A DNA stretch of 56,380 nt from Ophiosphaerella korrae (taxonomy: Eukaryota > Ascomycota > Dothideomycetes > Pleosporales > Phaeosphaeriaceae). Under the pieces are notes generated by a model, which searched no databases, was not told the DNA's origin, and was given only the letters and a program-made list of their open reading frames with translations. Below, piece by piece: positions 44,301-54,539 of the stretch (positions within the stretch are counted from its first letter, which is position 1; every line of letters begins with the position of its first letter). The stretch spans positions 1 to 56,380 of the forward strand of contig JALNQF010000268.1 in the NCBI GenBank assembly GCA_028456385.1. Direction: 5' to 3'. The position numbers and the translations under genes are program-made.

Positions 44301-47300
44301 GGTTTAAGATATCCTGTTTTAGAGTTAGATCGAATTTATTACTTTCTTAGTTATAGCGTAGATTGTATATAGCTATAGGTAAGTTTAATAGTATCTTAGC
44401 TATCTTATTCTACTACTTTAGGGCTGTACCTATATTTATACTCCTAGCGAAGAAAATAGAACAAAGAGGCTTCTTTTCGAACCTAGTTAGTAGTTAAATA
44501 TAGTTGTTAAGCGGCTATTGTTAAATATTAGCTGGTATCGTTGTTAATAGAGCTAGAATTAAATTAATGTAGTTTAAGACGGTTTCCGCTTTATAGAGAT
44601 TGTTAGTTATAGAAAATAATAAAAAGATATTTTAGCTAAGTATACTTTTTAATCTTCTTATTTACAAAATCTAGCTATTTACTATTATTACTATTGTCTA
44701 ACTTATTCTTTAGACTACTGTCTTAATAGGGGCCTATTTCTAGGGTCTCTATCTAAAGGTAACTTTTAGGTTTTCTAAAGGAGGCTAAGCAATCTAGCAA
44801 CTAAATTAAATATTAATTAATTAGATTTATTACTAATTAAGCTACGTCGATAATAAGCAACCCTATATAATATTAAATAGGGTTATATAGCCTTAGACTC
44901 TAAAGCTTAGTAGTATAGCTAGGGAGTAATATTATACTAATAGTTATGCTCTACGCTTCTCTAATACCTCCGAGCCTATAATCAAGGGTATAGTATTTAG
45001 TACCTCTATTTCGGAGATACTTAGGTTAGTATACTATAGATAATACATTTCTATAACTCTTATTAACGCCTTAATAGAAGCTATAGATATTTACGTAGCT
45101 AGTTTAAAAGTAGATAGTATCTTACTCGCATCTCCTTTTATTACTAGTCTAGATCTAGTACTTGCTATATTATTACTTGTTTTAAAGTAGTATACAAGTT
45201 ATAATTTACTTAGCTCCTTTTATACAACCTATAAATTAACTATACTTTTATAAATTCTAATCTATCGCTAGATACTACGCCCTTGTTAGTAGTAGGTATT
45301 CTTTTTATACTTTAGTTAGTAGTTAAAACAGAGCTTACTACAATACCTAGTTATCTTCTATAATTTTTATTATTAATTATAGATTAGGGACGCGTATCTA
45401 TAGTAGTGTTCTCTTCCTAAAATGTAGTACTAATAAGAACACACTTACCCCTAAAGCTATTACTCGCTATTAGAGATATAACACTAGTATAGTTAGATAT
45501 AAGAAGTACTATATCTTTATAATTCCTATTACCTATTTTGCTTTTAGTTCGTCCTTAATAGCCTATAGGTATATATCTATTACTCTTTTTATAAATATGC
45601 TAAAATATTAAAACTATATAGATAAATACTCTAGGGTATTATTTAGTCTATATTAGAAGTCTAGCGTCTAAGTTAGCATTGCATCTATCGCTAAGAGTTT
45701 AGAATAGCTTATAGTACTACAAAATTTAGCAAGTTAATTAGTTATAAAGAAAAGGATTATAATTATTAGTAGAGCTAGTATATCTACAAATACTAGTAGT
45801 AAGTTATAGGAAGTCTACATTTTGTTATATATACTCTAACTAGATCCTATAATAGTTCTTTGCTTTAAGAGCCTCTTAAGGACTAATATATCTAGTTAAA
45901 ACGTATTTAATCTTTTAGCGTACACTTTACTAGAATTTACTAACTTATTACACTAGAGCGAGCTATAGATACTAGAATTAGTATCTAGATATAAGCCTTA
46001 ACCTTTTAAGCTTTTTATAGAATAGTTAGCTTAATTAGGCTACTTTTACTAATATTATACTTAGAACATTAATTACTATACAAGAAAGCTCTCTATATTA
46101 AGTTAAAGAACAATTAATCTCTATAGTTAACTAGACAAATTAAAGTGTTACGTATATTCTTAGTATATAGTTTAAGTCTAGTAGCTATTACTATAGGAGT
46201 TACTAGGCGCCTAATACCTAATATACGACAAGAAGAACGAAGAGTAGTCCTAAGAAGGAAAGAGGCTTTATAGCGTAAGATTTCTTTAACCTAACGTATT
46301 ACTATATAACAAGAGTAATAGAGCTAATCCTTAGATTATAAATATATTTAAAGAAGATCTACGTTAAAATATTAACGTAGTTATTATTATTAGAATAACA
46401 CTCTACATTCCCCTTTTGCAAGACTTTATAGCTAAAATCTACTAAAGAATAAAATGTTCTAGGAGAAAGACGTATTTACCTAGGTCTAAAGGAATAGTTT
46501 TATAAGTAAGTAAAGAGAAACTAAAGGTAAGGGCAAAGTTAAGAGACCTTATCGACTTAAAGTTCCTTTAAGACTACAATAAATTTGTAGTTTAAATCTC
46601 TCTATAGCTTAGTAACCTAAAAAGTAAGATATATATTACTAAAGAACTATAATTACTACGTATAAACAAAGATCTTATCTAAGTTACTATTATAGTTTTA
46701 ATAGAACCTAATGTTAGGGATAAATAGGAACGCTAATCCTAATAAAGCAGCACATTTAATTATCCTAGACCTATTAGATTAATTGTTAATCTTATAGTTA
46801 ACTAAGAACACTATTACTTATATCTAAATATCTTAGGCGAAAGAAGAGACCTTAAAAGTAGAGTCTTTATCTTTAACGACTACAGAGATATATATAAACG
46901 ACGAAATTAGCGTTAGCTATGCTAACTAATAATTAGGTGCTTTGTAGTAGATATATTAGGAAGGATAGCTCCCTTAAACTTACATGCCTAAAATATAACT
47001 ATTTTAATAACTATTATCCTTACCCGCAAATTGTCTATTAAGTCTTTAGGCTTATATATACTATTTATCTTAAATTAGTAGGAATAGATACTATAATTAA
47101 GCGTATTTATACGCCTTGTAGTAAGTAAGTATTTAAAACTGCACGAAGAACTAAGCTTAATAAAGAGAAGGTTATATATTCTACTATATATATATTACAG
47201 CGCATTTAGAAAATAGATACAACGACACGTCTTTAAATTACCTAAACTATAATACTAAAATTTCCTACAACGTAGGTTATTTTAGACGCCTACAGACTAT

Positions 47301-47723
47301 CTAATAAGGGCTTAACGTTGTTAGGAATTAATAAGTAGATGCGCTATTATAGTGTTAGATGTAGTAGTCTATATACTTTTATAAACCTACTAAAGTATTA
47401 ATTAGAGATCTATAGCCTTTTACTAGATTATATAAATTATACGCTTAGCAGATTCTTTGCGAGAAAATACTAGCATTGCCTAAAGGCTTAAAATTAGGCC
47501 CCCTAGGCTAATTACAGGCCTAATAGTGTTACAACGTAGTAGATTTTCTATATTAAGTATAGGGCTCGTAACTAAACCCCCAGCCCTAGAATTAGGATAC
47601 TTGTTATTAGTCTATAGTGCACAGTTATACTATAAATCTATAGTTCTGCTTTACAAGACTAGATATACTTACTACTTAAAGTAAACTACAAGTTATCTAA
47701 TACTACAATAGTAGGAACAAAAC
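38341..47723. other. RIP-degenerated repeat block
   Basis: AT-rich, TAA/TAG-saturated in all frames, very few CpA/TpG, CpG retained (many CGTACG, GCGC). It includes the solo LTR at 40176-40619. At 38,595-39,515 the plus strand keeps a coding-like periodicity with only TAA/TAG stops and a run of (GACTTA)3 that would be an Asp/Ser-rich acidic run before C-to-T change. At about 45,000-45,600 the minus strand behaves similarly. Neither could be assigned to a family. No array of tandem satellites seen. Confidence 0.8.
40176..40619 (-). mobile_element. Solo LTR related to the chromovirus LTR
   Basis: 444 bp on the minus strand. Its 3' half aligns closely to the reverse complement of the 448-bp LTR at 641-1088 (shared block AAGATATTTTACAACTATCT). 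Its 5' half is more diverged but has the same TGTTATAG start. It is flanked by CGATT at 40171-40175 and 40620-40624, an exact 5-bp target duplication. No internal element sequence is attached, so it arose by LTR-LTR recombination. It represents a sister subfamily rather than the same copy. Confidence 0.88.
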
Positions 47724-48470
47724 GCTCTCGTACTAATTCTAACAGAGGAAAATTCGAACGCTAAGCGCTATAATAGCGCGGCTCTAGAGTATGCAGTAGA
47801 AGAAGAGACCCCTAAAGATTAACTATCTTAAGACTAGAGTAAAGAAGCTAAAATAGCTAAGCAGCGCGATAGAGAGTAGAAAGTAGAAGAAAAAAGCTTA
47901 GACTCTAAGAAACGTACGCGAGAGATAGAGAGCACTAATGTACTAAAGGCAAAACGTAAAGCTAGCGAATCTACTACTAAACCCTCTTATACTTATGCTG
48001 CTAATTAAAGGGAGTCTTCTTACAATTATAGTTATAGAACCAAACTTCGCACTAGAGTAAGGGCCTGTAAGACTCTCGCTAACTGTGGGGACATCCTCAA
48101 CAAGATTCCCGCTAGTAAGCTCGTTGATCTTGCGTTTGCTTTAAACGATGCAAAGGAGGATCATCACCGCTAGTTATTAGGTATGCTTCCCAAAACTCTC
48201 GTTTCTCAGATTGTCGACATTCTAGTGAATGCCTACATGGATAGAAGCCGATACGACCTAAAATCTCTGTTTCCTAATATTGCTTTGAGCAAAGTCTTGC
48301 AAAAGTTACCGCACGATGAGCGTTTGTGCAATATTTGCAAGAGAGAGTTTGATGAGTTCCAGGATATGATTCCAAAAGGCTGTGGAAAGCACTCGTTTCA
48401 CAAAGGATGTCTGGCCAAACAGCTTGATGGCGATGAGGAACCATTCTATGCTATGTGCCCGTGCTTCTGA
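47724..48470 (+). pseudogene. RING-like zinc protein gene, 5' half destroyed by RIP
   Basis: A single plus-strand frame runs from 47724 to the stop at 48470 (about 249 codons) with no indel but six in-frame TAA/TAG codons, all in the AT-rich part and all explicable as CAA/CAG changed at CpA. The last is TAG at 48171-48173. From 48183 the frame is open for 95 codons. The upstream part is charged with nuclear-signal-like KKRTRE and KAKRKA patches; a helical middle follows. The end has a RING-type cysteine/histidine pattern: CNIC, then CGKHSFHKGC, then CPCF. The last pair is CxC rather than CxxC and the protein stops there, so the RING is incomplete. The intact part could only be translated from an internal ATG. 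The original function may have been E3 ligase-like, but this is inference. Confidence 0.6.
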
Positions 48471-48712
48471 AGGGTGGGTAAGCAAGCAATGAAAAATTTC
48501 TGTGGCAATTTCTTCGTAGATGCCAATACCTTAACTTAAGTTTAAACCTATTCTGCTGAACATGTGTGACATACCCGAACGAGACGTTCTGCTCATTGAC
48601 CAATCAATTGTACCATATTGCCATGTCTCGGATTAGGTCCACGTTGTCCAACCCCACCTAAGCACTCCTCTTTCCAGAGCTCGATATATCTCATGCTCTG
48701 TGCTAATTCACG

Positions 48713-51145
48713 ATGAAGAAAAGATTCCGCTCAATACAACCAATAGCGCCAGGGGAGACAGATAAGAGGCCAAGTCCCGAGCTGCTAAAGTCAAAAAAAC
48801 GGACCGCTGTCTGCAACCGTTGCCGTGAGAAAAGGACCGCTGTAAGCTTGGATACCACCTGCTACACATGTTGAGATTATGGGTTTGCGTTTTTCTCACT
48901 ACATGTAGTGCGATCGCAAGCGACCTAGCTGCCAGAAATGCACAGACTTTGGTGTTGAATGCATATATGTCTCCGACGATTCTAGCAAGACTTTGAAACA
49001 AAGTTTGAAAGATCAAATCAGACGATTGGAGAAGAATTTGAAAGAGCACGAAGATATCTTAGACCAGCTACGCTCCGGACCCGTTGATGAAGCCGTCGCA
49101 ATGGTAAGGCGCCTAGGCTCAACGAAGAACGCTTCAGAGGTACTCTCAACTCTCAAGGGCAGCGCACATTCCGCCTATCGACTCTCGCAGCGCAACACTG
49201 AGCGTGGGCTACTTCCTAGCACATCATCAAATATCGAGTTTGAGCTATGCAGACTCCACGGTGTAGTGTATCCTCCCCTGGTACATATCGATCTTGACAC
49301 CACCAGCCTCGATGGCCTGTTCAACACCAGTCCGGGCAATGCGCAGTCAGCATATTCATTCGAACCAATATCTGATGTTTCTGAGGGTAGAGGTGACAAT
49401 AAGGCCATCCACATTGGCAGTCCTGCCGCCCTGCGCGGGACGCTGGCAAGACGACACTCACCCATCATAGGGCCCCCTATGAGCCGAATATATTGCGACC
49501 CTAGACTCCATAATCTTAAAATGAACTACTGGACCGCAATTCCTATTGATGATGAATTCGCGGCATGCGCGCTATCCCTTCATTTCGAAACTTACCATGC
49601 CTTGCTAGGCTTTGTTGATTTTGATCTCTTTATAACAGACTTAGTTGAGCACAATCTCAACTACTGCTCAGCCTTCCTCGTCAGCGCCCTCATGTCACTT
49701 GCATGCGTATGTGCCCTGCTGTATTTCCTTTATTTTCTTCGCCGTTCTGAATACCCCAAAGCAGGATTACAATACTTTTGATATAAGATCGTCTGCTTTC
49801 AGCACAGCATTTATACGGGAAGCAGAGAGGCTGTGGAAAGCTGAGAGAACAAGAGATTCTGCAAATACGCTCGCGGCGCTTTGCTACTTGGCAATTTCCT
49901 GTATATGGTATGGAAGAGATGAAGTAGCCATGCAGGTGATGGATGATGTCCGCAGTATGGCACCGAGAATGAAGTTATACGATGTTCGACCGACACAGCA
50001 GCTGATGGATTCTTTCATCGAGATGCCGCCAGACAATATCAAAGCATTGTCACATATTGCGTGGGGGAGTTATGGCTGGTCGGTGTAAGTATGTCTTACC
50101 GCAATATGCAACTTGCCTGATCAGATTGAGTCAGCATCTATTGCTCGTGGTACCCACTTGCGTTGATAGAATTTCCGCCACTCCTTCCGATACCTGGAGA
50201 CTCTAACAGACAGGTCGAAGCGACTAAATCGAAAATCACTTGGCCAAGACACCCACTACCAGCCTTTATGGGAGGAACTTTCGTCGCGCTGCAAAAGTAC
50301 TACGTGATTGTCCAGGAAATTAATCTGGTTTACGGTCTAAGTCATAAATGCCCAGTGGTCGAACGAGTGCCACTTGCATTTGCAGAATCTAAATACCAAA
50401 TATTGTTAAGTTGGGCAGACTCACTCAGCGCAGACCTGCGTTGTGGAAAGCAGAGTCCAAGCCACGTTTTCGTCTTTCAGTAAGTCTCGCACATATCTTA
50501 TGCGCAATGATAGCTGACATACCCTGTTGTTTACTCTACCACAGCACCATAATCACTCTATTTCTCCCTTTCCTCGAAGATCACAAAGATCGCCGCCTAC
50601 GCTCCTTCTCTTCTACCGACAGCAGCCCTGGCACAATCTTTGCTGCCTCGCTCAATCAGCTGAAATATCTCCTCTATACTTACCGTATGCAGTACCCCAA
50701 TTATAGGTCATTAAACAACTTTCTCACTGTTCCCCTCTTGCATGCTTTACCCGCGCTAATAGCCACATCTGATCCTGACATACGTTTCTATACTCGACTT
50801 GTTGGCAGGTTTTTTGGAGACCTGTACACACGGTATCGCGTTGTGAGGCCCATGCTGCAGGCCAATCTGACAACGGCATTGGAGCGCCGTATCCTGACAG
50901 CATTCGAAGCTGGAGTAATGATGGACGAGTTAACGGTAAATGATAACCGTCATTCCGTGGACGAGGAGGAAGTGGCGAAGTGTTTGATAAATTTGAAGCA
51001 GGTTATGGGTGGACACGAAATTGAAGATGAAGCCATATCGGTGATTGCCCAGAGATTCGAAGAGCTCATGGTCTTCGAACGCTTTACCCATGGCGTATCT
51101 GAAATTGATGAGGACGACAAACTGGGTGCAGAAACCGCGACTTAG
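48713..51145 (+). CDS. Zn2Cys6 (fungal C6) transcription factor with middle homology region
   Basis: Five exons: 48713-48841, 48909-49706, 49765-50084, 50135-50479, 50545-51145. The four introns (67, 58, 50, 65 nt) have GTAAGC/GTATGT/GTAAGT donors and AG acceptors, and all junctions are in frame, giving 730 residues. The DNA-binding domain spans the first junction: Cys34, 37, 44, 51, 54, 61, exactly C-x2-C-x6-C-x6-C-x2-C-x6-C, with basic residues before it (LLKSKKRTAV). A short coiled coil follows (LKDQIRRLEKNLKEHEDIL), the usual dimerisation element. The middle region has fungal_trans-like segments (SWYPLALIEFPPLLP, HTIITLFLPFLED). The C-terminus is acidic. It is a nuclear regulator that probably binds CGG-type half sites as a dimer. 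No biosynthetic genes adjoin it, so its targets are not inferable. Confidence 0.88.
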
Positions 51146-52059
51146 TTCGACAAATAAAGGTTTTGGTTTTTCGATGATATAACTTTTGATTCAAGATAGG
51201 GCCTGGTCTGTGCCTCAGCAACGTGAGTCTTGTTGAAGAAGCCTTACTGTATATAGGGTCATTGCTTGAATATGGTACAACTTAGATACCGCTAGTCAAT
51301 TTCTGACCTCTTAGTACAGGCGTGATATAGGCTGTCTCGCTTAGCAAAGCATGCTAGTATAGATGTCTCCTGTGATTGAACTGCAAATAAATGCGCAATA
51401 AGTAACTTATAGATATAAGGATGCTCTGTCCGGAACACAACCTTGATGTGTTTGCCACCAGATGATCGGGGGATAGTGTGAATTTACGGGCTTCTGAGCG
51501 GACCCGATGCCGACCGAGATCGTGCTACTATGCGCTTCGACGACGAGATATGGTATTATCAGCGCAACAGAGCTAAGCAGGAGAAGCAGAGGAGTGACGA
51601 CCAACCCTGATGTATGAAGATTGCATTCCGAGAGTCTTAGTGCCTCTTAATGTGCGTTGACACCATTGCAATGCAGAGCGTGTGTAGGTTTTCGGCCCAC
51701 AGGGTTTTTCGGCACGTGGGGAGTGACGTTAGTTACTTAACTTACCTGTCGCATGTAAACTAGCCTGTGTAAGGCGGCGCTGGTATCCATTCAGATCTAC
51801 CAATGATTCATCGACTGAGAGTGGTGCCCGATTTTGGTCCCCTTTTACTTTTACTTTCACTTTCACTTCATATCATTGAATGCATACGCAAGCCCAGTTA
51901 TGGTCCCCGTCCTTGTCAATATCACAATATCACACGTGAAGTGAGGCCCGAAACTGAACCTCCCCCCCCCGAAAAGCGACAACTTGCTCTGACAGCGACC
52001 AGTTTCAGGCTCGATATGCCTCTCATGATTTTGAGTTCAGTTCTGGGCCCCTCAAGCTC
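51146..52059. other. Intergenic and promoter DNA
   Basis: No supported gene. A minus-strand frame at 51604-51407 begins with a strongly hydrophobic, signal-peptide-like segment but has no ATG. Repeated CTTTTA/CTTTCA hexamers at about 51,845-51,875 lie upstream of the next gene. Confidence 0.5.
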
Positions 52060-52067
52060 TATATAAA
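52060..52067 (+). promoter_or_regulatory. TATA box of the Gln/Pro/Gly-rich gene
   Basis: TATATAAA, 94 bp upstream of ATG 52154. Confidence 0.5.
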
Positions 52068-52153
52068 ACCACCCGCTAGGAGTACTTGAACCTGTCCCGC
52101 ATCAATCCGCTGCTTCTCGCATCCAAGCCATATTAGTGGACACGGATAGCAAC

Positions 52154-52540
52154 ATGGAAGGAATTGAGGATCAACAGAACCCTCCTCCATCTGATGGTCA
52201 ACAGAATCCTCCTCTTGGTGGCCAACAGGACTCTCTTCCTCCCGGTGGCCAACAGGACTCTCCTCCTCCTGGTGATGAGCAACAGCCAAACGGCCAAGGT
52301 GGGAATTGGTTTCAGGACCTTCCTCCTGGTGGTGAACAAAACTCTCGTCTTAATGGTACTGATCTTGATGAGCCATTACCAAGTACAGAGAACGGTTCTC
52401 CAGAGGATGGTTTCCCAGAATCAGGCTCTAGTCCTGCGCCAACAGCACAGGATAATGATCCAGACAATGATGAGTACGGACCACCATTAGTCTCGATACC
52501 TGTACCAAAAACGACAGAGGGCGATGATACAGTAGGATAG
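52154..52540 (+). CDS. Gln/Pro/Gly-rich disordered small protein
   Basis: Single open frame of 128 residues from ATG 52154, behind a TATA box. The first 60 residues are imperfect repeats of the type GGQQDSPPPG/GGQQNPP, encoded by near-identical 27-30-bp units (GGTGGCCAACAGGACTCTC occurs at two neighbouring units). The C-terminal half is acidic and Ser/Pro-rich (NDPDNDEYGPP). No signal peptide, helix or cysteine; it would be intrinsically disordered. The opposite strand is open too, which is expected for such repeats. Reality as a gene rests on the promoter and the repeat-preserving frame. Confidence 0.5.
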   Translation: MEGIEDQQNPPPSDGQQNPPLGGQQDSLPPGGQQDSPPPGDEQQPNGQGGNWFQDLPPGGEQNSRLNGTDLDEPLPSTENGSPEDGFPESGSSPAPTAQDNDPDNDEYGPPLVSIPVPKTTEGDDTVG

Positions 52541-52927
52541 ATAGAGTCAGGTCTTCGAAAGTTGTTTATCAACCGATACAGGTCACGGAGGTACGGCTTG
52601 TATTTTATTGAAAGTAATTGTGTCGATAGGTACGCGAAGCCAACGAATCAAAACGTAATGAGCGAACAAATCCGTAAGAGATAGATACCAGTTGTAAACG
52701 GCCGTAGCAAACAGAAATACACAAGGAAACATGTCGATCGAATTATAGCCGTTGCATAGGAGTGCAAAGTTCCCAGAAAAGACTACAAAAATATTAGGTA
52801 TACAAATCCCCTCGACTACATTAACCTAGCCAAAAAGCCTGGCCGTACACACTACCCTCTTACTTATCTTTACATTCGCTAGAAAATCGAAGGAAAGTAC
52901 TATTATACTTAGGAGATAAGATCCAAA
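52541..52927. other. Intergenic stretch, nothing recognised
   Basis: No open frame of note; a few AT-rich tracts. CpA/TpG are present, so not RIP-affected. Confidence 0.5.
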
Positions 52928-53314
52928 ATGTCTCTTAGATACAAGGGTGAGAATGATTCCATTATATATAAAGCAGCTTGCGAGCAGGCAGGAAGACACA
53001 AAGACGCTAGTGCTAGAAGAGTAAGGGCTAGTAAATCTCCCTCCGTTAGATTGGCAGACGAGGCGGTTCGCACACAACGCGAACTTTTACTAGAAGCGGA
53101 TCGTGGTGGGAGATCTAGATCTGGAACTCCTTCTCGACGTACTCCAAGTCCGGGCCGTCTAGACAAATAGGCTCTAAGAGAACTTATAGAAGAGTTCCAG
53201 ATGATGTATCTTGTAGACAAGGAGGTGGACAGCATAGACGAGCTCGATACTACATCCAAGAACAATATGTTCAACGCATGGCGGGAGTATAAGGCCTCCT
53301 CACTGGCGGCTTGA
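52928..53314 (+). pseudogene. Small basic protein gene broken by one TAG
   Basis: ATG 52928 starts an 80-codon frame rich in Arg/Ser (RSRSGTPSRRTPSPGR, an SR/SP-type disordered stretch) that hits TAG at 53168-53170. The same frame then continues, clearly coding-like, for 47 more codons (LIEEFQMMYLVDKEVDSIDE ... FNAWREYKA) to TGA at 53312-53314. The TAG lies in an AAATAGG context and would be CAG (Gln) before a single CpA-to-TpA change. No splice pair removes it cleanly. So it is either a recent pseudogene, a truncated 80-residue protein, or a readthrough case. Family unknown. Confidence 0.5.
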
Positions 53315-54140
53315 GGTCAAGCAGGAGTTTTGCAATCTTTAACGCGATTGGAGGCTATTGAAGAGCTGGATGTAGAGTTTATACACACATGTTTTAATTT
53401 CATGTAGCCTTACACGGATTTCTGTTTTAGAATGTAAGAAGGAGTGGTCGTGACTAGCTTAAGCATCTCAGGTCCTCGTGTCCTTGCACCGATGCTATTA
53501 TCTAATCATTCTCTTGTCTGTCATTTTTTCTAGAAATTACCTTTAGCACCCGTCCTCGCCTTTGACACAAAATTGTTTCGCAAAGAAGAAGTCGTTGCCT
53601 GGGGTTAACTTAACATCCCCCGGGGTTACGCAAATCCCGCTGTGCCGCAAAGAACCTAACTGTTGGCGCAAGTGATCGTGTTGATTGTTGTATTTCACTA
53701 CAGGAGGGGTGGTTCACTCTTATATATACACCTGCGGCCCCTGTGGCATATTGCTGTTTCAGTCACTGTGATATTCAACACTTACATACCTTTCTGCAAG
53801 GACACCAAACTCAGCTGCAAAATGCAAGATGAATGCGAGGAATTTGACGAAGATGACCACCTACTACTGCACGAATGTTCCGTAGCAATGCTAATAACAG
53901 GCTTAATTTGATGTAAGCCGAACCTGAAACCATCTTATGTCAAGATGGGCGATGAAGGCATTAGTCATGTGACCAATGTTTCTGACTAATAAGCATAACT
54001 AAGGTCACCCACTGCGTAGCGAGACACACGGTGTGGCGAGACACTTTTCCTTGCGGGCCCTCGGACACACACCATATCAGCTGTATGAACTTCTCGTGAC
54101 TGCGCAGTGATCGTCCAGGTATTGTTCCTGAGATAAGTTT
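53315..54140. other. Intergenic stretch with an orphan promoter-like segment
   Basis: TATATATAC at about 53,717 is followed by CAACACTTACATACC, a fungal-like start region, and then an ATG at about 53,821 opening only 29 codons (acidic, EEFDEDDH). No convincing gene; possibly a truncated one. Confidence 0.4.
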
Positions 54141-54419
54141 ATGTCCGACAATCAAATTTCGAGTATTGACAGTGCTACCTACCGTTTTGTCGAAGCTGTC
54201 TTTAGACTAGCTGTAAATAACCCCCTGTTAACTCACAGCATCGCGCGGATGTCGAGCGCTCGGAGGGTTCCTAGGAAAGTCAAGATACCAGACACTGTGA
54301 GACAGTGCTTGACAAGTCGATTTAAAGTGAGGTTTGTGCATTCCGGGAGGTTTCGCCGATCAACCGACGGGATCGTGCGACCAGGCACAAACCCCTCATC
54401 TACTCTTAGCATGCAGTAG
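54141..54419 (+). CDS. Possible small basic protein, 92 residues
   Basis: Single frame from ATG 54141 to TAG 54419. The N-terminal third is neutral and helical (YRFVEAVFRLAVNN); the rest is strongly basic (ARRVPRKVKIPDT, SGRFRRST). No domain recognised. It ends about 120 bp before the RIP block starting near 54,540, so it could also be a truncated remnant. Confidence 0.35.
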   Translation: MSDNQISSIDSATYRFVEAVFRLAVNNPLLTHSIARMSSARRVPRKVKIPDTVRQCLTSRFKVRFVHSGRFRRSTDGIVRPGTNPSSTLSMQ

Positions 54420-54539
54420 TCTACTGTAGCGTGCTCAGATCTTTGTGCTCGAAACGAGGCAGCAGGTCAACTGACTATGGATTTGCCTCGGTTGAGATGG
54501 CGCCAAACCACAACAGGCATATTAACCGCTTTCAGCTGA

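Noticed and set aside
51407..51604. Minus-strand frame with a signal-peptide-like start, a possible small secreted protein
   Set aside because: The hydrophobic stretch begins at a TTG with no in-frame ATG before the upstream stop, and no splice model supplies one.
52059..52339. Minus-strand open frames opposite the Gln/Pro/Gly-rich gene
   Set aside because: They are shadows of the in-frame 27-30-bp repeats on the plus strand, which open several frames at once.
54141..54419. Considered as a ribosomal protein because of its basic C-terminus
   Set aside because: No ribosomal family signature; kept only as a low-confidence hypothetical frame.
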